Of a stretch of 13,327 nucleotides of DNA, positions 1 to 6,645 are shown one piece after another (the first letter of the stretch is position 1; every line of letters starts with the position of its first letter). Origin of the DNA: Candidatus Pelagibacterales bacterium (lineage in GTDB: Bacteria; Pseudomonadota; Alphaproteobacteria; Pelagibacterales; AG-422-B15); assembly GCA_016777745.1 (NCBI GenBank), contig JADHQX010000023.1:1-13327 (forward strand), written 5' to 3'. A program made the translations under genes and the position numbers. The notes under the pieces are model-generated. The model did no database searches. It was not told the origin of the DNA and saw only the letters and a list, made by a program, of their open reading frames with translations.

Positions 1-89
1 CCAGTAGATGAACTTGAAAAAAGCTTTGATTTTGAATTAACTTGAGCATGTATTTCAATACCAATTACTGTTTGCCAATTATTACTCAT
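1..89 (-). CDS. gatB: Aspartyl/glutamyl-tRNA(Asn/Gln) amidotransferase subunit B, N-terminal fragment
   Basis: Only the first 29 codons lie in the window, and the gene runs off the left edge. The fragment begins MSNNWQTVIGIEIHAQVNSK and continues SKLFSSSSTG, which matches the GatB start (usually VIGLEVHAQL followed by a Lys/Ser-rich stretch). In the GatCAB complex, GatB binds the misacylated Glu-tRNA(Gln) or Asp-tRNA(Asn), activates the acyl group with ATP, and receives ammonia from GatA through a channel. The ATG at 87-89 lies 3 bp after the gatA stop, so the two are almost certainly cotranscribed. A GGTGG sequence inside the last gatA codons, about 9 bases before this ATG, could serve as ribosome binding site. 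The identification rests on a short stretch, but the operon context makes it firm. Confidence 0.9.
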   Translation of the reverse strand, partial: MSNNWQTVIGIEIHAQVNSKSKLFSSSST

Positions 90-92
90 AAA

Positions 93-1565
93 CTATTTCC
101 ACCATTGAGTTGGTCGGTTATTAAAATTAATCGTATCTTGCAGATTTTTAGAAATATTTAAAAGCATTTGCTCTTGAAAAGAATTAGTAATTAATTGCAT
201 ACCTATCGGTAAACCTGAATTATCAAGTCCAAACGGAATAGAAATAGCTGGTAAGCCAGCTAAATTAGCTGGAACAGTAAAGATATCATTTAAATAGTTT
301 TGAACTGGATCTGTTTCTTCTCTATTTATAGGAAAAGCTGTATTTGGTGTTGCGGGAGTGAATAATGCATCAACGTTTTTAAAAACATTATCAAAATCGT
401 TTTTTATTATAGATCTAATCTTTTGTGCCTTTATATAATATGCATCATAATATCCTGACGAAAGAACATAAGTTCCAATCATAATACGTCTTTTAACTTC
501 ATCTCCAAAACCCTCTGATCTTGTAGACTCATACATTTCAGTGAGACTTTTTTCTTTAACTCTTAATCCGTACTTAACTCCATCATATCTTGATAAATTT
601 GATGAAGCTTCAGCTGGTGCAATAATATAATATGCAGGAAGTGCTGTTTTTGTAGACGGTAGGCTTACCTCAGTTAGTTCGGCACCATTTTCAGTAAGTA
701 TTTTTTTACCTTGGTTCCAAAATTTTTGAATTTCTTCTGGCAAGTCATCGCTCATATATTCTTTTGGAACACCTATCTTTAACCCTTTTACAGAGCTATC
801 AAGATTAGAATAAAAATTTTCATTCGATCTTATAGAGCTTGTTGAGTCTTTATTATCATGGCCAGAAATTGTTTGAAGTAGTATTGCAGCATCTTCAACT
901 GTTTTAGCTATTGGTCCAGCTTGATCTAATGAAGATGCAAACGCAACTGTGCCCCATCTTGAAACTCTACCATAGGTAGGTTTAAGTCCAACTAATCCTG
1001 TGAATGATGCTGGCTGTCGGATTGAACCACCTGTGTCAGTACCAAGAGATGCAACACATAAATCTGCTGCAACTGAAGCAGCTGATCCACCAGACGATCC
1101 ACCTGGAACCAGTTCATCTTCATTATCAATAGATTTCCATGGGTTTATAACAGGTCCATAAAAGCTTGTTTTATTAGTTGATCCCATTGCAAATTCATCG
1201 CAATTAAGTTTACCAAGAACTACAGCTCCTTGATCTTTACAGTTAGCAGTAACCGTAGACTCGTAAGTAGGTGTAAAGTTTGATAATATCTTACTTGATG
1301 CCGTAGTAAGAATATCGTTTGTGCAAAATAAATCTTTATATGCAAGTGGTACTCCATCAAGAAATCCAATTTTTTTATTTTTGGATATTCTCTCATCAGT
1401 CTCTTTAGCCGCCTCTATAGCTTTATCTTCTGATACAGTAATAAAACAATTTAGTTTTTTGGCTGTATTAATTTTCTTAAGATAGATATCAGTTATTTCT
1501 AATGCCGAGGCTTGCTTATCATTAAGAAGTTTTGATGTTTGCTCGATGGTTAAATTTTCTATCAT
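93..1565 (-). CDS. gatA: Glutamyl-tRNA(Gln)/aspartyl-tRNA(Asn) amidotransferase subunit A
   Basis: This is the glutaminase subunit of GatCAB. It hydrolyses glutamine and supplies ammonia to convert Glu-tRNA(Gln) to Gln-tRNA(Gln), or Asp-tRNA(Asn) to Asn-tRNA(Asn), in the cytoplasm. The 490-residue length is normal for the family. The amidase-signature Ser-cisSer-Lys triad is visible: Lys77 in VPLAYKDLF, Ser157 in the Gly-rich PGGSSGGS stretch, and the nucleophile Ser181 in TDTGGSIRQPA. The C-terminal part has the usual PATPNTAFPI and LAGLPAISIPFG motifs. The ATG at 1563-1565 follows the gatC stop by 2 bp, and gatB starts 3 bp beyond its own stop, so the three form one operon. No ribosome binding site is evident, which suits translational coupling. 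The complex implies that this organism makes Gln-tRNA, Asn-tRNA or both by transamidation. Confidence 0.97.
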   Translation of the reverse strand: MIENLTIEQTSKLLNDKQASALEITDIYLKKINTAKKLNCFITVSEDKAIEAAKETDERISKNKKIGFLDGVPLAYKDLFCTNDILTTASSKILSNFTPTYESTVTANCKDQGAVVLGKLNCDEFAMGSTNKTSFYGPVINPWKSIDNEDELVPGGSSGGSAASVAADLCVASLGTDTGGSIRQPASFTGLVGLKPTYGRVSRWGTVAFASSLDQAGPIAKTVEDAAILLQTISGHDNKDSTSSIRSNENFYSNLDSSVKGLKIGVPKEYMSDDLPEEIQKFWNQGKKILTENGAELTEVSLPSTKTALPAYYIIAPAEASSNLSRYDGVKYGLRVKEKSLTEMYESTRSEGFGDEVKRRIMIGTYVLSSGYYDAYYIKAQKIRSIIKNDFDNVFKNVDALFTPATPNTAFPINREETDPVQNYLNDIFTVPANLAGLPAISIPFGLDNSGLPIGMQLITNSFQEQMLLNISKNLQDTINFNNRPTQWWK

Positions 1566-1567
1566 TA

Positions 1568-1855
1568 TTATTCTATAACTTTTGGTACCACAAAAAAACC
1601 TAGCTCAGATTCAGGCACATTTTTTAGTAGATCTTCATTAGATAATTTATTCTCAGCAACGTCCTCTCTTAATATTAGGTCTTGATCAAGTGAGTTTGAA
1701 GTTGGATCAATCTTCTCAGTGTTGATTTCTTTAAGTTGGTCGATAAAAGAGACAATAGAGGTTAAATCTTTTTCTAAACTGTTTAATTGCTCGGCATTTA
1801 GTGATAAGCGAGCAAGTTTTGCTAGTTTAAGTGTGCTATTTTTATCAAATTCCAT
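1568..1855 (-). CDS. gatC: Glutamyl-tRNA(Gln)/aspartyl-tRNA(Asn) amidotransferase subunit C
   Basis: GatC is the small structural subunit that wraps around GatA and GatB and stabilises the amidotransferase. At 95 residues it has the family length. The N-terminal helix region carries the typical pattern (LKLAKLARLSLN, then LEKDLTSIVSFIDQL). The middle holds a PTSNSLDQDLILREDV segment, corresponding to the usual P..H....LREDV, and the C-terminal VPESELGFFVVPKVIE matches the family ending AP..e.gfFvVPkVle. It is the first gene of the minus-strand operon and is divergent from ruvX across 59 bp. No Shine-Dalgarno sequence precedes the ATG. A GATAAT hexamer on the minus strand at 1868-1873 would give a leader of only a few bases. 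Confidence 0.96.
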   Translation of the reverse strand: MEFDKNSTLKLAKLARLSLNAEQLNSLEKDLTSIVSFIDQLKEINTEKIDPTSNSLDQDLILREDVAENKLSNEDLLKNVPESELGFFVVPKVIE

Positions 1856-1914
1856 TGTGATACTTAGATTATCTAGTTAATAACATAATTATTTATGATA
1901 TATACTTGTAAAAG
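1856..1914. promoter_or_regulatory. Divergent gatC / ruvX promoter region
   Basis: These 59 very AT-rich bases separate the divergent gatC and ruvX starts and must hold both promoters, unless transcription enters from further away. On the plus strand TATACT at 1901-1906 is a 5/6 match to a -10 box, and TTAATA at 1877-1882 is a weak -35 with an 18-base spacer. Transcription would start almost at the ruvX ATG. TATGAT at 1894-1899 is an alternative -10. On the minus strand GATAAT at 1868-1873 is a possible -10 for gatC, without a convincing -35. In DNA this AT-rich such matches arise easily by chance, so the promoters are inferred mainly from gene layout. Confidence 0.35.
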
Positions 1915-2412
1915 ATGGGCAATGAAACAAAAAAAATTCAAGATTTAAGAGAATTTAAAGATATTCTAATAGATAAACAACGCTTAATGGGACTAGATTT
2001 AGGATCTAAAAGAATAGGTATATCTGTTTCTGATCCAGAATTAAAAATTGCTTTATCTATTAAAACTATTGAGAGAACCAAGATAGGCATTTTAATTGAG
2101 GAATTAACTGAAGTTATTAATAAATTTCAAATAGGCGGATTAATTTTTGGAATGCCTTTAAATATGGATGGGTCAGAAGGTAAAAGCGCTCAGTCTGCAA
2201 CAGATACAGCATTACTTATTTCTGAAAATTTAAATATGCCATATGGTTTTTGGGATGAAAGACTATCTAGCGCTGCAGTTGAAAGGTTCTATGAAAAACC
2301 AAAAAAAAGTCGTAAAAAAAAGATAATAAACAAAAAAGAAATTGATAACTTGGCAGCAGCATTTATTCTAGAGGGAGCGCTTCAATATATAAGTAACTAC
2401 ACAGATGATTGA
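1915..2412 (+). CDS. ruvX: RuvX/YqgF family RNase H-fold nuclease (putative pre-16S rRNA nuclease)
   Basis: This YqgF/RuvX-family protein has an RNase H-like fold. Family members are implicated in maturation of the 16S rRNA 5' end and were earlier proposed as Holliday-junction resolvases. The acidic active-site positions are visible: Asp28 in MGLDLGSKRIG, Asp114-Glu115 in FWDERLSS, and Asp144 in the C-terminal DNLAAAFILEGAL. The GMPLNMDGSEG segment (79-89) and FWDER are the form I associate with alphaproteobacteria. The 165 residues include about 24 residues before the conserved core. An internal ATG at 1987 would remove them, but similar extensions are usual in alphaproteobacterial homologues, so the first ATG is kept. 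No Shine-Dalgarno sequence is seen. The last 8 bases overlap pyrB, implying coupled translation. Confidence 0.9.
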   Translation: MGNETKKIQDLREFKDILIDKQRLMGLDLGSKRIGISVSDPELKIALSIKTIERTKIGILIEELTEVINKFQIGGLIFGMPLNMDGSEGKSAQSATDTALLISENLNMPYGFWDERLSSAAVERFYEKPKKSRKKKIINKKEIDNLAAAFILEGALQYISNYTDD

Positions 2413-3343
2413 AATAAATAAAATCCCCAAACTTTCTATTAAGAATCTGCAGTCAATTAAAGATTTGTCAGTGCAAGATATTAATTCAATAATTAACACT
2501 GCAAAATTATTTAAATATAATAATAAAGAAAAAGATAAAACTGTTCCTATTCTAAATGGGAGAACAATTATTAACTTATTTTTTGAACCCTCCACTAGAA
2601 CCCTTATATCTTTTGAAATTGCCGCTAAAAGACTTGGCGCTGACATAATAAATATGAATTTAGAAGGTTCATCTTTGAGAAAAGGTGAAACCATAAGTGA
2701 CACTGCAGATACACTTAATGCAATGAACCCTGATTTAGTAATAGTAAGACATGCTACTGCAGGATCTATCAATGAAATATCTTCAAAGATTAAGTGTCCA
2801 GTCATAAGTGCTGGTGAAGGTTCTATTGAGCATCCTACTCAGGCTTTGCTTGACGCATTTACTATGAAGGATAAAGGTAAAAATTTTAAAGATTTAGTTG
2901 TATCAATTTGTGGTGATGTTGAACACAGTCGAGTAGCAAAATCAAATTATTATCTTTTAAAAAAATTGGATGCAAAAATAAGATTTGTAACACCAAAATA
3001 TTTTAAGCCAAAAAATATAGAAACTTTTGATGTGGAGTATTTTGATAATTTAGAAAAAGGTATTGAATTAGCTGATATAGTAATGATGCTTCGAATTCAA
3101 AAAGAGAGAATTAATGATGCCGATTTACCTTCGGAAGATGAATACTTTAACTCATTTGGATTAACTTATAAAAAATTATTAAAGGCTAAAAAAGATGTAC
3201 TAGTTATGCATCCAGGGCCAATAAATAGAAATGTTGAAATAGAAAGCTCTTTGGCTGACGACTTAAATAAATCTGTTATTAATGAGCAAGTTGAAAATGG
3301 TGTAGCAGTTAGAATGGCTTGTTTAGCTATGATGGTTGAATAA
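2405..3343 (+). CDS. pyrB: Aspartate carbamoyltransferase, catalytic subunit
   Basis: ATCase condenses carbamoyl phosphate and aspartate to carbamoyl-aspartate, the committed step of de novo pyrimidine synthesis. At 312 residues it has the length of the catalytic chain. The carbamoyl-phosphate site EPSTRT covers residues 61-66, the active-site loop GSSLRKGET contains Lys93, and RHATAG (115-120), HPTQALLDA (143-151), MLRIQKER and HPGPINRNVEI are all intact. No regulatory chain gene (pyrI) follows, which is usual for alphaproteobacteria. The start overlaps the end of ruvX by 8 bases, and the next gene, plsY, begins 4 bases after its stop. In many alphaproteobacteria pyrC lies directly after pyrB; here it does not. 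The absence of a Shine-Dalgarno sequence is consistent with coupling to ruvX. Confidence 0.97.
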   Translation: MIEINKIPKLSIKNLQSIKDLSVQDINSIINTAKLFKYNNKEKDKTVPILNGRTIINLFFEPSTRTLISFEIAAKRLGADIINMNLEGSSLRKGETISDTADTLNAMNPDLVIVRHATAGSINEISSKIKCPVISAGEGSIEHPTQALLDAFTMKDKGKNFKDLVVSICGDVEHSRVAKSNYYLLKKLDAKIRFVTPKYFKPKNIETFDVEYFDNLEKGIELADIVMMLRIQKERINDADLPSEDEYFNSFGLTYKKLLKAKKDVLVMHPGPINRNVEIESSLADDLNKSVINEQVENGVAVRMACLAMMVE

Positions 3344-3347
3344 TCAA

Positions 3348-3926
3348 ATGCTAATTACTTTCAGTAGTATATTAATTTCATATTTACTAGGGTCAATTCC
3401 AAGTGGTATAATTTTTGCAAAACTATTTAATCTTGGGGACATAAGGAATATTGGTTCTGGAAACACTGGAGCAACCAATATTTTGAGAACGGGAAATTAT
3501 TTTGCATCTGCACTTACTCTTTTAGTTGATGCCCTCAAGGCAATAATTGCGATTAATATATGTCAAAATTATTACCCTGAATCATTCTTAATTTGTTCAA
3601 TCTTTATTTTAATTGGACATATTTTTCCTATATGGCTTAAAAATTTTAGTGGTGGTAAAGGGTACGCATCATTTTTAGGAATTTTACTAGCATCTAATTT
3701 TATTTTATTCTTTGTTGTAGTGATCGCTTGGATTCTGGTTTTTGCTGTATCAAGGATATCTTCTATGTCAGCCCTGATAAGTATTATTATACTCTTGATA
3801 GCGATCTATCTTTTGCCCAACACTGAGCATGTAATGACATATGCTATAACTGGATTTATTATATTAATCTCACACGCGAAAAATATTTTAAGATTAATTA
3901 CAGGTAAAGAAGAATTACTCAAATAG
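3348..3926 (+). CDS. plsY: Acyl-phosphate:glycerol-3-phosphate acyltransferase PlsY
   Basis: PlsY is an inner-membrane enzyme that moves the acyl group from acyl-phosphate to glycerol 3-phosphate, the first acylation in phospholipid synthesis. The 192-residue protein is very hydrophobic, with about five to six membrane segments (roughly 1-24, 52-74, 80-98, 108-133, 140-157 and 162-176). The family motifs are present in order: GSIPSG (15-20), the glycine-rich GSGNTGATN (36-44), GHIFPIW (90-96) with SGGKG (101-105), and a C-terminal ISHAKNILRL. I chose the ATG at 3348 because family members begin directly with the first membrane helix. A TTG at 3336 would add four residues and overlap pyrB by 8 bases. 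It is probably cotranscribed with ruvX and pyrB. The dprA gene often found next is missing. Confidence 0.93.
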   Translation: MLITFSSILISYLLGSIPSGIIFAKLFNLGDIRNIGSGNTGATNILRTGNYFASALTLLVDALKAIIAINICQNYYPESFLICSIFILIGHIFPIWLKNFSGGKGYASFLGILLASNFILFFVVVIAWILVFAVSRISSMSALISIIILLIAIYLLPNTEHVMTYAITGFIILISHAKNILRLITGKEELLK

Positions 3927-3975
3927 AAAAAATTCCCTTAATTCCTATCATTTATAATTTATCTCATGTCTTAAT

Positions 3976-4005
3976 TTGACAAAGTGAATTATTTTAGCTT
4001 AATAA
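3976..4005 (+). promoter_or_regulatory. topA: Candidate topA promoter
   Basis: A perfect -35 hexamer TTGACA lies at 3976-3981 in the 86-bp gap between plsY and topA. The -10 is poor: TTAATA at 3999-4004 (17-base spacer) or TAATAA at 4000-4005 (18-base spacer). Transcription from either would start at about 4011-4013, so the topA message would be nearly leaderless, and no Shine-Dalgarno sequence is visible there. No convincing hairpin terminator for plsY is seen in the rest of the gap (3927-3975). Supported by the exact -35 and the position; the -10 is the weak point. Confidence 0.45.
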
Positions 4006-4012
4006 GTTCAAA

Positions 4013-6592
4013 ATGAATTTAGTAATTGTAGAAAGTCCAGCTAAAGCCAAAACAATTAATGCTTACTTAGGTAGTAACTTTAAGGTTTTAGCTAGTTATG
4101 GACATGTTAGAGATCTTCCATCAAAAAATGGTTCTGTTGACCCGGAGAATAATTTTGCTTTTGAATGGGAAACATCTGATAAATCAAAAAAGAATTTATC
4201 TGAAATTTACAAGGCAGCAGAACAATCAGATACTTTATTTTTAGCTACAGACCCAGATAGAGAAGGTGAGGCAATTGCATGGCATATATTAGAGCTATTA
4301 AAAAAGAAAAAAATATTAAAAAATAAGATTGTAAAAAGGGTTGTATTTAGCGAGATTACAAAAACAGCTGTAACTAAAGGCATTGAAAACCCAAGAGACA
4401 TAGATGACTCCTTAGTATCGGCATATTTAGCAAGAAGAGCCTTAGACTACTTAGTTGGTTTTAATTTATCACCAGTTTTGTGGCGAAAGCTTCCTGGGGC
4501 TAAGTCGGCAGGTAGAGTTCAATCGGTTGCTCTTAGGTTAATATGTGAAAGAGAATTAGAAATTGAATCTTTTGATCCAGAAGAATATTGGAAAATAAAA
4601 TGTAAGTTTATCACAGACAAAAATGATGAATTTGAAGCAAACCTCACCCATTTCAATAGTAATAAAGTAGAAAAACATAGCTTTAAAAATAATGATCAGG
4701 CAGATGAAGTAATTGATGCTTTTAAAAATAAAAATTTCAAAATATCGAATATTTCAAAAAAACCAGCTCAAAGAAATTCAAATGCTCCTTTTTCTACCTC
4801 AACACTACAACAAGAAGCTTCAGGCGTATTTGGTTTTGGTGCATCTAGAACAATGCAAATTGCTCAAAAACTATTTCAAGGTATTGAAATAGACGGTGAA
4901 ACTGTTGGACTTATAACTTATATGAGAACTGATAGTACAGAGCTTTCTTTAGAAGCAATTAATTCTTATAGAGAATATTTAAAACAAAATTTTATTGCAG
5001 AATATTTACCAAGTGAAATTAAAACATACAAAAGTAAAAAAGCAAAAAATGCTCAAGAAGCTCACGAAGGTATTAGACCAACTGATGTAAATATAACACC
5101 AGATAAAGTAAAAAAATACTTAGATGAAGATGGTAATAAACTTTATCGACTAATTTGGAAACGTTCTCTGGCTAGCCAAATGAGTTCTGCTCAATACGAA
5201 AGAACATCTATAGATATAACATCAAATGATAAAAATCTAGAATTAAGAGCTAATGGTTCAATTCAGAAATTTGACGGTTTTCTAAATGTTTATGGAGAAT
5301 TTAAAGAAAAGGAAATTGTAGCAAATGAAGAAACTACAGATACCTCAGAAAATAATGAAAAACTTCTACCTAATCTATCCATGGATTCAATTTTAAAAAA
5401 ACAAACCCCAGAATCTAGTCAACACTTTACTCTACCTCCCCCGAGATATTCTGAAGCAAGTTTGGTTAAAAAACTTGAGGAGCTAGGAATAGGAAGGCCA
5501 TCAACTTACGCAAGTATAATTTCTGTTTTGAAAATGCGTGCTTATGTAGAGGTTGAAAAGAATAGATTTGTTCCAGTAGATAGAGCAATATTAATTACAG
5601 CTTTTTTAAAAGGATTCTTTGATAAGTATGTAGATTATGATTTTACTGCAGATATGGAAGATAAGCTCGATGATATTACTACTGGTAAAATTAGCTGGAC
5701 TGAATTTCTTTCTTTATTTTGGAAAGATTTTTCAAAAAATATAAGTGAAGTAACTGAGCTTAGAATAACAAATATTTTAGATAATCTAAACGAAAGTTTG
5801 AAATCACATATTTTTGCAACTAATAAGGAAGATAATACTATTACACGTGTTTGTCCAAATGGATGCGGCGGAGAACTAAGTTTAAAAGTTAGTCGATTTG
5901 GTGCATTTGTTGGATGTACTAACTATCCTGATTGTAAGTTTACCAGGCCTATATCTCACAAGAAAGTTAAAGAAGTATTTGATGATGTTGTTTTAGGAAT
6001 TGATGAAATTACCTCAAAAGAAATTAAGCTACTAAGTGGAAGGTTTGGTCCCTATATTCAACTAGGTGAAATGGAAGGAAAAGAAAAACCAAAACGTGCA
6101 ACAATACCAAAGGATATTTCTCCTAAGGAAATTGATTTAGAAAAAGCTAAATTATTATTAAGCTTGCCAAGAAAAATAGGTAATCATCCAGAGTCAGGTC
6201 ACGAAATTTTAGTTAATTATGGAAGATATGGTGGATATTTAACTTGTGATAGCAAAAATGCATCTCTTGAAGACAGTTCAGAGGTTTTTGACATAGGAAT
6301 TAATAGGGCCGTTACACTTCTTGCAAATGCAAAACCTGGAAGATTAAAAAGCTCTTCTGAACTTAAGACATTGGGTGATCATCCTAGCGATGGAAAACCT
6401 ATAAAGGTTATGAAAGGTAAATTTGGTCCATATGTTAAATATAAAACTATTAATGCCACTATTCCTGACTCATTTGACCCAGAAACAATAGTCCTTGATG
6501 AAGCAATTGAGTTAATTGATAAAAAAATGGATAAAAAACCTAAAAAGAAAAAGAAAAAAACTATAAAAAAATCCACATCTAAGAAAAAATAG
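4013..6592 (+). CDS. topA: DNA topoisomerase I (type IA)
   Basis: TopA relaxes negatively supercoiled DNA by cutting and passing single strands, and prevents hypernegative supercoiling behind RNA polymerase. At 859 residues it matches bacterial family length. The Toprim domain starts with VIVESPAKAKTI (Glu7) and contains TDPDREGEA (Asp80, Asp82, Glu84) for Mg binding. PGAKSAGRVQSVALR (161-175) leads into the core, and the nucleophile is Tyr303 in LITYMRTDST. EAHEGIRPT and the GIGRPSTYA motif are also intact. The C-terminal region has one complete four-cysteine zinc motif (C-x3-C ... C-x6-C, bases about 5850-5940), then about three Topo_C_Rpt units of the type GRFGPYIQLGE, YGRYGGYLTC and GKFGPYVKY, and finally a Lys-rich tail. 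The tail resembles basic tails of other alphaproteobacterial TopA proteins and probably aids DNA binding. It stands alone between plsY and the aldehyde dehydrogenase gene. Confidence 0.97.
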   Translation: MNLVIVESPAKAKTINAYLGSNFKVLASYGHVRDLPSKNGSVDPENNFAFEWETSDKSKKNLSEIYKAAEQSDTLFLATDPDREGEAIAWHILELLKKKKILKNKIVKRVVFSEITKTAVTKGIENPRDIDDSLVSAYLARRALDYLVGFNLSPVLWRKLPGAKSAGRVQSVALRLICERELEIESFDPEEYWKIKCKFITDKNDEFEANLTHFNSNKVEKHSFKNNDQADEVIDAFKNKNFKISNISKKPAQRNSNAPFSTSTLQQEASGVFGFGASRTMQIAQKLFQGIEIDGETVGLITYMRTDSTELSLEAINSYREYLKQNFIAEYLPSEIKTYKSKKAKNAQEAHEGIRPTDVNITPDKVKKYLDEDGNKLYRLIWKRSLASQMSSAQYERTSIDITSNDKNLELRANGSIQKFDGFLNVYGEFKEKEIVANEETTDTSENNEKLLPNLSMDSILKKQTPESSQHFTLPPPRYSEASLVKKLEELGIGRPSTYASIISVLKMRAYVEVEKNRFVPVDRAILITAFLKGFFDKYVDYDFTADMEDKLDDITTGKISWTEFLSLFWKDFSKNISEVTELRITNILDNLNESLKSHIFATNKEDNTITRVCPNGCGGELSLKVSRFGAFVGCTNYPDCKFTRPISHKKVKEVFDDVVLGIDEITSKEIKLLSGRFGPYIQLGEMEGKEKPKRATIPKDISPKEIDLEKAKLLLSLPRKIGNHPESGHEILVNYGRYGGYLTCDSKNASLEDSSEVFDIGINRAVTLLANAKPGRLKSSSELKTLGDHPSDGKPIKVMKGKFGPYVKYKTINATIPDSFDPETIVLDEAIELIDKKMDKKPKKKKKKTIKKSTSKKK

Positions 6593-6626
6593 CTTCGTTT
6601 TAATAAAAAATAAATTAGAGTTACTT

Positions 6627-6645
6627 CTTTAATTAAGGATAAATT
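6627..6645 (+). promoter_or_regulatory. Shine-Dalgarno site inside an imperfect palindrome
   Basis: AAGGA at 6635-6639 sits 6 bases before the aldehyde dehydrogenase ATG, the clearest Shine-Dalgarno sequence in the window. It overlaps CTTTAATTAAGG (6627-6638), which reads the same on both strands except for one mismatched pair. The palindrome could be an operator or a short hairpin that affects ribosome access, or it could be chance in AT-rich DNA. The 53-bp gap after topA has no convincing terminator or full promoter. Confidence 0.5.

Noticed and set aside
1915..1986. Alternative ruvX start at the internal ATG (1987)
   Set aside because: It would place Met directly before the conserved GLDLG strand, but the 24-residue lead is in keeping with alphaproteobacterial homologues and leaves a normal-length divergent promoter gap.
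2368..2805. A 145-codon open frame on the minus strand opposite pyrB
   Set aside because: It lies entirely over the ends of ruvX and pyrB, which have complete catalytic motifs. Its hydrophobic composition is what the complement of AT-rich coding DNA gives, and there is no start signal or recognisable domain.
3927..3975. Possible dprA remnant or plsY terminator in the plsY-topA gap
   Set aside because: No recognisable DprA peptide and no stem with a following T-run could be found; the stretch is too short to call a pseudogene.
4207..4401. Short minus-strand frames opposite topA (also 6379-6576) and others opposite the ALDH (7526-7735), GDPD/panC (9285-9539) and carboxylase (12118-12324, plus strand)
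   Set aside because: All are antisense to confidently identified coding sequence and have no independent support.
6526..6592. Lys-rich A/G tract at the topA end, considered as a frameshift or slippage artefact
   Set aside because: The frame stays open to a normal stop after the last Topo_C_Rpt unit, and basic Lys-rich tails are common in alphaproteobacterial TopA.
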